The notes under the pieces were generated by a model. The model was not told the DNA's origin. It did no database searches and saw only the letters and a list, made by a program, of their open reading frames with translations. Shown one piece after another: positions 14,033 through 18,695 of a DNA stretch of 18,695 nucleotides. Each line of letters opens with the position of its first letter. Positions within the stretch are counted from its first letter, which is position 1. Position numbers and translations under genes: made by a program. This DNA comes from UBA4636 sp963650915 (GTDB lineage Bacteria > Bacillota > Clostridia > Christensenellales > Borkfalkiaceae), in assembly GCA_963650915.1 (NCBI GenBank), contig CAVJMJ010000027.1:1-18695 (forward strand). Reading direction: 5' to 3'.

Positions 14033-14213
14033 AAATACTCCTTATAAATGTTCGTATATAGTCGTGTACTCGTGTTCGTATGTTGGTACCCGAATACTTA
14101 CGCATAACGTAATTATAAACCCGCAAGCGGAAAATTTAAATTTCAAATAGCACTTAAAACATTGCAATTATCACACTCATGTGTTATGATATTTACAAGG
14201 AAGGAAAAGATTT
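14033..14213. promoter_or_regulatory. Divergent control region, glycosidase / AraC
   Basis: A 181-base region between divergent starts. For the glycosidase (minus strand) a TATAAT lies at 14117-14112 without a recognisable -35 box, as expected of an activator-dependent promoter. Downstream of it, two direct TGTTCGTAT strings at about 14049 and 14073, 24 bases apart, are in the transcribed leader and could be regulator half-sites. The AraC gene promoter is listed separately. Confidence 0.5.
14162..14190 (+). promoter_or_regulatory. Promoter of the araC-type gene with internal palindrome
   Basis: TTGCAA (14162-14167) and TATGAT (14185-14190) with a 17-base spacer. Within the spacer and -10 box, ACAC TCAT GTGT forms an inverted repeat flanked by AT on both sides, a possible operator for autoregulation. 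Confidence 0.7.
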
Positions 14214-14993
14214 ATGCTAAAACTCGATTTTGACAGTTTGCCTAAATATTGCTTTTGCGGTGAAAGACAATTTTTGAAAAACGAAAAACACGTAACGAGA
14301 TACTCTAAAGAAAGCGTCTTGATTTTAATGCGCAAAGGGACGTTGCGGTTTTCAGAAGACGGGAAGGAAATCGAACTTAAAGCGGGAGAATATTATATCC
14401 AGCGTGCCGGATTAAAGCAAGTCGGTTTTAAAGAAAGCGACCTTCCGAACTACTTTTACGTCCATTTTAACGGCAATTTTAGCAAAATCGGACGACTTGA
14501 ACCGAGAGGTACTTTCGATATAGAAAAAGTGGATGAGGATATCAAAAAACTCCTTTCTTTTCCGCCCGAAGATACGGGAATGGAACCTACGAGGATTTTT
14601 TATAATATTTTGCACGAACTTTCTTTTAACGAAAAGCCTAAAACCTTAGCCGACGAGTTAAGAGATTATATTATACATAACTACGACGGACAAATTACTT
14701 TGGAAAAACTGAGTAACAAGGCTTACATTTCAAAAAACCAAGTAATTAACATTTTTAAAAAAGCCTTTAAAAAAACACCGTATAAGTATCTGAACGATTT
14801 AAGACTCGATAAATCGTGCGAACTTATACTTTCTACCGACAGACCTATAAATATTATCGCCTATTCGGTAGGTTTTTCCGATTACTCCGTTTTTTATCGT
14901 GCATTTATAAAAAAATACGACATATCCCCCGCCGATTATCGTGCCGTTAGAACCCTAAAACTCGAACTCGACGGTAAAATCACGACAGATTAA
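14214..14993 (+). CDS. AraC-family transcriptional regulator
   Basis: A 259-residue regulator. The N-terminal half (about 1-110) resembles the cupin-like sugar-sensing domain of AraC proteins (beta-rich, with the LRFSEDGKEIELKAGEYYI pattern at about 44-62). The C-terminal half carries the two helix-turn-helix units: ITLEKLSNKAYISKNQV near 162-178 and PINIIAYSVGFSDYSVFYRAF near 206-226. The latter matches the family signature. AAGGAAGG stands before the ATG. Divergent orientation with the GH127-like gene strongly suggests that it controls that gene in response to a sugar, perhaps L-arabinose or an arabino-oligosaccharide. The ligand is not visible in the sequence. A GC-rich terminator follows at 15069-15090. 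Confidence 0.93.
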   Translation: MLKLDFDSLPKYCFCGERQFLKNEKHVTRYSKESVLILMRKGTLRFSEDGKEIELKAGEYYIQRAGLKQVGFKESDLPNYFYVHFNGNFSKIGRLEPRGTFDIEKVDEDIKKLLSFPPEDTGMEPTRIFYNILHELSFNEKPKTLADELRDYIIHNYDGQITLEKLSNKAYISKNQVINIFKKAFKKTPYKYLNDLRLDKSCELILSTDRPINIIAYSVGFSDYSVFYRAFIKKYDISPADYRAVRTLKLELDGKITTD

Positions 14994-15019
14994 CCCAGCA
15001 ATAAAAATTAAAAACTTTT

Positions 15020-15042
15020 TTAGCAAAATAATTTTTGTTTGT
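15020..15042. repeat. 23-bp direct repeat flanking the DUF6933-like gene, left copy
   Basis: Begins TTAGCAAAATAATTTTTG and ends TTTGT. It recurs at 15833-15855 on the other side of the DUF6933-like gene in the same orientation. It lies between the araC-type stop and the shared terminator. Confidence 0.8.
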
Positions 15043-15068
15043 AAATTCTCTGTTTGCCATAAAATATA

Positions 15069-15090
15069 AAAACGCCCCGAGGGGCGTTTT
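15069..15090. terminator. Terminator between the araC-type and DUF6933-like genes
   Basis: AAAACGCCC and GGGCGTTTT pair around a CGAG tetraloop. It is symmetric, so it can serve both convergent genes. A second small hairpin, GTCCTTT/AAAGGAC, follows at 15091-15107. Confidence 0.88.
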
Positions 15091-15129
15091 GTCCTTTAAA
15101 AAAGGACGTATTTATTGCCATAATCGTTA

Positions 15130-15705
15130 TTATCCGAATTTTTTAACTATCAATTCACGAAAATAATCTAACGGCGTTATATATTCCTTTTTGCCGTCAA
15201 TCGTTACCGTAACGAGGTATTCGGCGGATGCACGGTTAAATTTAAGCGTTTGAAGAATACCGTCATCGGAAATAAAATCGTATAATCTGTATCCGTCGAA
15301 AGCAAAACACGACAACATATGGTTAAGAGACGCTATTGCACTCTTGTCCGTTATTTTATCGAAAACGACGAGCGGAGAAGACGCAAAGAATTTTTCGAGA
15401 GCGGTCTTCATCGGCTTGTCGTTTTCATATAAATTAAAAAGATAACATGCAACCATGTTAGGCACGGACGACATATCTTTTATTTTTATATCGCACAAAA
15501 AGGTCGTTAATTTACTTTTAAAATGCATAACCAGTAAACATTTTTTTCCGCAAAAATAAAATAACTTAACACCCCACTCATAATAAGAATTACCTTTTTC
15601 GCTTATTATGATTTCCTCTTGCAAATCTTTCAGTTCACCGTGAAATTCACTCGAGCATTTTATGTTGTATCGTTCAAGTGTGTTTTTCGTACAGTAATAG
15701 ATCAT
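15130..15705 (-). CDS. Conserved hypothetical protein, DUF6933-like
   Basis: A 191-residue cytoplasmic protein with no signal peptide or membrane segment. The opening MIYYCTKNTLERYNIK and the later WGVKLFYFCGKKCLLVMHFKS stretch (about 44-64) resemble the DUF6933 pattern, in which an N-terminal YCTKKL-like start is followed by a strand, a basic pair and a hydrophobic strand. The function is unknown in that family, and my assignment is from memory of the pattern only. The C-terminal third (about 126-191) is not recognised. A GGGAAAG-like site precedes the ATG. It stands alone, convergent to the araC-type gene, with a terminator shared at 15069-15090. No context points to a role. Confidence 0.75.
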   Translation of the reverse strand: MIYYCTKNTLERYNIKCSSEFHGELKDLQEEIIISEKGNSYYEWGVKLFYFCGKKCLLVMHFKSKLTTFLCDIKIKDMSSVPNMVACYLFNLYENDKPMKTALEKFFASSPLVVFDKITDKSAIASLNHMLSCFAFDGYRLYDFISDDGILQTLKFNRASAEYLVTVTIDGKKEYITPLDYFRELIVKKFG

Positions 15706-15832
15706 TTTACTTTCCCGTCCATATTTAAATTTTGATTCGATTAAAATCGTTATACGAATTAAAAAACATCCATTTTAAAGATGTTTTTAAAATAAACAAT
15801 TTTTATAAACGATAATTTTATTTATTATATTT

Positions 15833-15855
15833 TAGCAAAATAATTTTTGTTTGTC
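15833..15855. repeat. 23-bp direct repeat flanking the DUF6933-like gene, right copy
   Basis: Exact copy of 15020-15042, same orientation. The following bases differ (CAATATCG here, AAATTCTC there). It lies about 130 bases upstream of the DUF6933-like start codon. Confidence 0.8.
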
Positions 15856-15903
15856 AATATCGTTCGAGCGGTTTTTAAAAACGGTCATAAAGACGCAAAA
15901 AAC

Positions 15904-15930
15904 GTCGATAATCGACCTATATAGGGACTT
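15904..15930 (-). repeat. Dispersed CTATAAG element, copy 7 (variant core)
   Basis: On the minus strand it reads AAGTCCCTATATAGG then TCGATTATCGAC, followed by G and six Ts. The core has become the palindrome CCTATATAGG, and the tail GTCGATAATCGAC (15904-15916) is a perfect inverted repeat. It is terminator-like and lies downstream of the main MATE terminator. Confidence 0.75.
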
Positions 15931-15973
15931 GTTAATCTTTTTCGTCAAATAATCTACCGAAGATACAAAAACA

Positions 15974-15998
15974 GCCGTGCGGAAAAACTCCGCACGGC
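15974..15998 (-). terminator. Terminator of the MATE gene
   Basis: GCCGTGCGGA (15974-15983) and TCCGCACGGC (15989-15998) form a perfect 10-base stem with a 5-base loop. On the minus strand, TG and five Ts follow. It lies 200 bases beyond the MATE stop, after the 35-bp array. Confidence 0.85.
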
Positions 15999-16004
15999 GC
16001 GGTA

Positions 16005-16130
16005 ATTGTTTTTTATTGCAACCGGTTTTACAAATTCCGATTGTTTTTTATTGCAACCGGTTTTACAAATTCCTATTGTTTTTTTATTGCAATCGGTTTT
16101 ACAAATTCCGATTGGTTTTTAATTACAATG
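16005..16130. repeat. 35-bp tandem array in the MATE 3' untranslated region
   Basis: Units start at 16005, 16040, 16075 and 16111 with ATTGTTTTTTATTGCAACCG, followed by GTTTTACAAATTCCG. The period is 35, 35 and 36, and the fourth unit is partial. The first two contain the palindrome AACCGGTT, which the third loses to one base change. The period is not a multiple of three, so the plus-strand frame that crosses it is unlikely to be coding. It would be transcribed between the MATE stop and its terminator. Confidence 0.9.
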
Positions 16131-16131
16131 G

Positions 16132-16159
16132 AAAGTCGACCTATAAGCCCGTTATCGAC
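16132..16159 (+). repeat. Dispersed CTATAAG element, copy 8, reference copy
   Basis: AAAGTCGACCTATAAG then CCCGTTATCGAC. GTCGA (16135-16139) and TCGAC (16155-16159) form an outer stem, followed on the plus strand by GA and five Ts. It is the best match to the consensus of the nine copies in the window. It is inserted between the 35-bp array and the MATE stop codon. Confidence 0.8.
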
Positions 16160-16197
16160 GATTTTTGTAAATATTACGAATATGACGCCTCTAACGA

Positions 16198-17571
16198 TTA
16201 AAGGGTGTCTATTTTGTTTTTAACGGCTTGTTTCAAAAAAATTACCGAAATAAAACAGGTTAAAAATTCGGCGATTATAAACGTCCACCATACGAGGTTT
16301 ATTACGTTATCTGAAAGGGTAAATAAATATGCTATGGGGAAAGCAAACAATATAAGTCGTAAAAATGCGGTTATAAGCGGTTTTACGGCGTAACCCAACG
16401 CTTGCAAAACGCCTTGAACGGCTACGTTAAAACCCATAAAAACAAAACTCAAACTTGCTATTCTCGTTGCTTTTGCGCAAACGTCTACTAAGACTTCTGA
16501 ACTTCCGCCCGTTAACGAAAACAATTTGGATAGCGGTACGGCGATTATTTCAAACAACGCAGTTATTAAGAGAGTCGTTATAAAAGTATCTACTATTCCG
16601 CATTTAACGCAAGCGACAGAACGCTCTTTGTCTTTCATTCCGTAATTAAACGAAAGAATCGTTATTATGGTATTTGATAAACCGAATGCCGAAAACAGTG
16701 CGATTTGTTGAATTTTATAGTATATTCCGAAAGAGCCGACCAAGACGACCGAATCTACGTTCGCCCTGCCTAAAATTGCGTTCATGCCCGCCATCATAAC
16801 TGATAACAATGCTTGCATCAACGCCGCCGAAATACCTATTTCGTAAATTTCTTTTATGATAGACATTTTGGGTTTTAGATATTTTAGGCTTCCGCTTATC
16901 TCTTTGTTTAAGCGGTAATGAAATATCATGGCAATAAAAAGGGATGCGAATTGCCCTATAATCGTTGCCCACGCCGCACCCGCAACGCCTAACCCGAGCG
17001 GGAATATAAATATGTAGTCAAGCACGATATTCATAACCGCACCCGTTATTTGGGCTATTGTGGAAAATAAAGTTTTCCCGGTAGACTGCAAAAAACGTTC
17101 GTATATGGCAAAACCGATTGAACCGATTGAAAAACAAACGCAAATACGAAGATAAGAGCTTCCCATCTCGATAATTTCTGAATTGTTTGAAAAAAGCCCA
17201 ATAAACCATTCCGAGCAAAATAGCCCGAAAAGCAAAAATACCAAGTATATTACCAAGCACAAGAAGATACCGTTACCCGCAACCGCATTGACTTTTTCTT
17301 TGTTTCTCTCGCCGAGGTTTTTAGATAAAAGAGCGTTTAAGCCGACACCCGTTCCCACACTGACGGCAATTATCATTATCTGAACGGGAAATGCAATGGT
17401 AAGTGCTTCGTTTGCCAAAGCCCCCGTACCTTGCATATTGGCAACAAATACGCTGTCTACGACGTTATAAAGGGCTTGCAATACCATAGATATTATCATC
17501 GGTAAGCCCATTTTCCAAAAAAGCTTGTTTATAGGCGCAATTGCCATTTTGTTTTGTTTTACCGTTTCCAT
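16198..17571 (-). CDS. MATE-family multidrug/metabolite efflux transporter
   Basis: A 457-residue membrane protein with about twelve hydrophobic segments in two related halves, the normal MATE length. The N-terminal segment PINKLFWKMGLPMIISMVLQ and the following ALYNVVDSVFVA (about residues 13-44) are typical of the family. The second half repeats the pattern near NYGMKDKERSVACVKCG (about 309 on). MATE proteins export cationic drugs or metabolites in exchange for Na+ or H+. The substrate and ion cannot be assigned here. GAGGTG stands about 7 bases before the ATG. It appears monocistronic: the long region upstream has no gene, and a terminator lies at 15974-15998. The 3' untranslated part holds a tandem array and a dispersed element. 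Confidence 0.95.
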   Translation of the reverse strand: METVKQNKMAIAPINKLFWKMGLPMIISMVLQALYNVVDSVFVANMQGTGALANEALTIAFPVQIMIIAVSVGTGVGLNALLSKNLGERNKEKVNAVAGNGIFLCLVIYLVFLLFGLFCSEWFIGLFSNNSEIIEMGSSYLRICVCFSIGSIGFAIYERFLQSTGKTLFSTIAQITGAVMNIVLDYIFIFPLGLGVAGAAWATIIGQFASLFIAMIFHYRLNKEISGSLKYLKPKMSIIKEIYEIGISAALMQALLSVMMAGMNAILGRANVDSVVLVGSFGIYYKIQQIALFSAFGLSNTIITILSFNYGMKDKERSVACVKCGIVDTFITTLLITALFEIIAVPLSKLFSLTGGSSEVLVDVCAKATRIASLSFVFMGFNVAVQGVLQALGYAVKPLITAFLRLILFAFPIAYLFTLSDNVINLVWWTFIIAEFLTCFISVIFLKQAVKNKIDTL

Positions 17572-17707
17572 CGTCTACACCTCATTTAAATAGTTAATTT
17601 TATATAAATATAAATGCCTTTTAAAGGTTAGCAATTTATTTTTTTATTTTTAAAAAGTCCTCTTTTGTCGCTTGCATTTTTTGTACAAACAGCAACAATT
17701 TAACTTA

Positions 17708-17783
17708 TAGTCGCTTTTTGCAGTCGCTTATTGTAGTCGCTTATTGTAGTCGCTTATTGTAGTCGCTTATTGTAGTCGCTTAG
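17708..17783. repeat. 13-bp tandem array TAGTCGCTTATTG
   Basis: Units at 17708 (TAGTCGCTTTTTG), 17721 (CAGTCGCTTATTG), 17734, 17747 and 17760 (all TAGTCGCTTATTG) and a partial unit at 17773. It lies in the region upstream of the MATE gene with no gene adjoining on its other side within the window. The near-identity of units suggests recent expansion. Confidence 0.92.
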
Positions 17784-17785
17784 CC

Positions 17786-17833
17786 CGTTGTTTTAGCTGT
17801 TGTTTTATGGTGTCGTTTTAGCTGTTGTTTTAG
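17786..17833. repeat. 26-bp direct repeat TTTTAGCTGTTGTTTTA
   Basis: TTTTAGCTGTTGTTTTA occurs at 17791-17807 and again at 17817-17833, following directly on the 13-bp array. GTTGTTTTAG is itself repeated within it. Confidence 0.85.
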
Positions 17834-17870
17834 AAATTTATTGCGTCGAAAATTTTGTTTTTGAAAACAA

Positions 17871-17911
17871 AAAAGTGCGTAAATCCGAGAAAATCGGATT
17901 TACGCACTTTT
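17871..17911. terminator. Perfect 18-bp hairpin, terminator-like
   Basis: AAAAGTGCGTAAATCCGA (17871-17888) pairs perfectly with 17894-17911 around GAAAA. On the minus strand the stem is followed by a T-rich tract. No gene to its right on the minus strand lies within the window, so it may end a transcript entering from outside or insulate the region. A second hairpin, CAACTC/GAGTTG, follows at 17918-17935 with TATTTT after it on the plus strand. Confidence 0.75.
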
Positions 17912-17935
17912 AAATTGCAACTCATTTTCGAGTTG

Positions 17936-18123
17936 TATTTTAACATTCATTTTAAAAAATGTCAAACAATTATTTAATAAAGTAAGCGTTTTTTATCGAC
18001 AATTTAACGCTAAAAATATTTTTGGGTTTATGGTTATTGAAGCAAAAAAGATAGAGTGATTAATTAATATGATTTGCATATTAAAGTCGAAAAATTAACT
18101 ATTAAAGACATATTATGATAATA
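17936..18123. other. AT-rich intergenic stretch, no gene seen
   Basis: No coding frame or RNA gene was recognised. One 8-base inverted repeat, TTAATATG/CATATTAA, is at 18064-18071 and 18077-18084. Confidence 0.5.
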
Positions 18124-18149
18124 AAAGTCCGCCTATAAGCCGATTATCA
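18124..18149 (+). repeat. Dispersed CTATAAG element, copy 9
   Basis: AAAGTCCGCCTATAAG then CCGATTATCA. It is very close to copy 1 at 2806-2833. It immediately precedes the other repeat families of the right edge. Confidence 0.75.
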
Positions 18150-18158
18150 CTACATTTT

Positions 18159-18197
18159 CGTCATGTTGAGCGGAGCGCAAGTGTAGTCGAAACATCC
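18159..18197. repeat. GTCATGTTGAGCG-type intergenic repeat
   Basis: CGTCATGTTGAGCGGAGCG followed by CAAGTGTAGTCGAAACATCC. Its ends are partly complementary (ATGTT with AACAT). Strings of the form GTCAT-N-TGAGCG...GTCGAA-N-CATC are, from general knowledge, a widespread intergenic repeat in uncultured bacterial genomes. A small GGTGC/GCACC hairpin follows at 18199-18212. Confidence 0.6.
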
Positions 18198-18244
18198 AGG
18201 TGCGTTAGCACCGCATAAGGAACAAAGATTATATACAACAATCA

Positions 18245-18597
18245 CCCCGTCGCTACGCGCCACCCCCTCTTTGCACAAAAGGGGCAGATAAGGAACGGCA
18301 AATTATATAATATGCGTCTACGAATATCATCGTTAAAGTATCTATATAAACTTTTGAGTTAAATAAACCATCCAACCTCCTCAGTCGCTACGCGACGCGT
18401 CCGCCTCGGTCTTACGACCTTCGGGCTTCGGCTACGGACAACACACTGTGTTATCCGCTTAACGCCTACGCACCCCCTACCAGGTGAAGCCTTGCTGACG
18501 CGCAATATAAGCCTTGCAAAGATGTAAAGCCTCCGCCCCTTTACACAAGGGAGGCTTACAAGGAACGCCTACGCACCCCTACCAGGTGAAGGCAAAA
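18245..18597. repeat. Mosaic intergenic repeat block, right edge
   Basis: It carries the same modules as 1-470 in a different order: GTCGCTACGCGCC at 18249, GATAAGGAACGGCAAATTATATAA at about 18286, CATCCAACCTCC at about 18369, CAGTCGCTACGCGACGCG at about 18381, and GTCCGCCTCGG. These are followed by a GCTTCGGCTACGGACAA segment, CGCTTAACGCCTACGCACCC at 18457, CTACCAGGTGAAG, and a second AACGCCTACGCACCCCTACC at 18563. In addition, GCCTCCGCCCCTTTACACAAGGGAGGC at about 18529 is a hairpin. No gene is present. Confidence 0.78.
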
Positions 18598-18661
18598 AAA
18601 AACGCGACCATAAATATAAAACTTAACTATAAATATTAAATTTTCAATTAAAATAATAAAA

Positions 18662-18690
18662 ATGCAAGGCAAAAAGCCTTGCGGGAGGAA
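18662..18690 (+). promoter_or_regulatory. Hairpin directly before a ribosome binding site at the window edge
   Basis: GCAAGGC/GCCTTGC (18664-18670, 18676-18682) with a five-A loop is followed at once by GGGAGG (18683-18688), a strong Shine-Dalgarno sequence. A plus-strand gene probably starts at or just past the end of the window. The hairpin touching the binding site could influence its translation. Confidence 0.5.
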
Positions 18691-18695
18691 TTTTG

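Larger units (their letters stand above)
15706..15973. other. AT-rich region downstream of the MATE terminator
   Basis: No gene is present. It should contain the promoter of the DUF6933-like gene (minus strand), but no convincing pair of boxes was found. TTAGCAAAATAATTTTTGTTTGT (15833-15855) is an exact second copy of 15020-15042, so the DUF6933-like gene is flanked by a 23-base direct repeat about 813 bases apart. A dispersed element lies at 15904-15930. Confidence 0.6.

Noticed and set aside
15977..16201. 74-residue plus-strand open frame across the 35-bp array
   Set aside because: It is generated by an array whose period is not a multiple of three, has no ribosome binding site, begins inside a terminator hairpin and runs through a dispersed element.
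17708..17783. 13-bp array as a CRISPR or replication-origin iteron
   Set aside because: Units are directly adjacent without spacers, ruling out CRISPR. There is no replication initiator gene or DnaA-box cluster nearby to support an origin.
18662..18695. Start of a coding region reading MQGKKPCGRNF at the window edge
   Set aside because: The ATG at 18662 has no ribosome binding site and its first codons are the arms of a hairpin. The strong GGGAGG downstream argues for a start beyond it.
1..18695. Whole window as a mobile genomic island bounded by the edge repeats
   Set aside because: The repeats are in the same orientation at both edges, but there is no integrase, transposase or attachment site. 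The content is largely housekeeping (pyruvate kinase, rubrerythrin), so the edge repeats are better read as dispersed elements.

Overview
The window is AT-rich and lies on the chromosome of what looks like a strictly anaerobic low-GC Firmicute (Bacillota, Clostridia-like, possibly gut-associated and uncultivated). The evidence is clean TTGACA/TATAAT-type promoters, strong AGGAGG ribosome binding sites, many intrinsic terminators, a YerC/YecD TrpR-like protein, a PerR-rubrerythrin-desulfoferrodoxin oxygen-defence operon and a yybP-ykoY-type manganese riboswitch. The genus cannot be read from this sequence.

Layout, left to right. 1-470 is gene-free, GC-richer mosaic repeat. 472-3729 (all minus strand) holds a polar amino acid ABC importer in the order lipoprotein binding protein, permease, ATPase, followed by a YerC-like regulator. 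3730-4390 is a long control region with a strong promoter, a manganese-riboswitch-like leader and a terminator. 4391-7147 (plus) is a P2A-type Ca2+/Mn2+ ATPase. Convergent to it, 7229-8575 (minus) is the operon rubrerythrin - desulfoferrodoxin - PerR, driven by a promoter that overlaps a PerR-box-like palindrome. 9070-9807 (minus) is a YugP-type membrane zinc peptidase. 10264-11676 (minus) is pyruvate kinase. 12125-14032 (minus) is a GH127-like (DUF1680) glycoside hydrolase, divergent from an AraC-type regulator at 14214-14993. 15130-15705 (minus) is a small DUF6933-like protein. 16198-17571 (minus) is a MATE efflux transporter. The right 1.1 kb is gene-free, with hairpins, tandem repeats and a second block of the mosaic repeats seen at the left edge.

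Functionally, the middle of the window joins metal homeostasis (Mn/Ca efflux under a probable Mn2+-sensing leader) to peroxide and superoxide detoxification under a metal-dependent peroxide sensor. The glycosidase/AraC pair is a small sugar-scavenging module.

The most unusual content is between the genes. A short dispersed element with core CTATAAGCCCGTTATC occurs at nine sites, always outside or at the very end of genes. At several sites it is folded into what should be the transcription terminator of the preceding gene. Separately, tandem arrays (13, 17, 26, 33/67 and 35 bp periods) fill the spacers. Several are in phase with the 3' end of the adjacent gene and repeat its stop-codon region, and one appears to supply the ribosome binding site of yerC. 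I found no CRISPR array, transposase, tRNA, rRNA or prophage gene.
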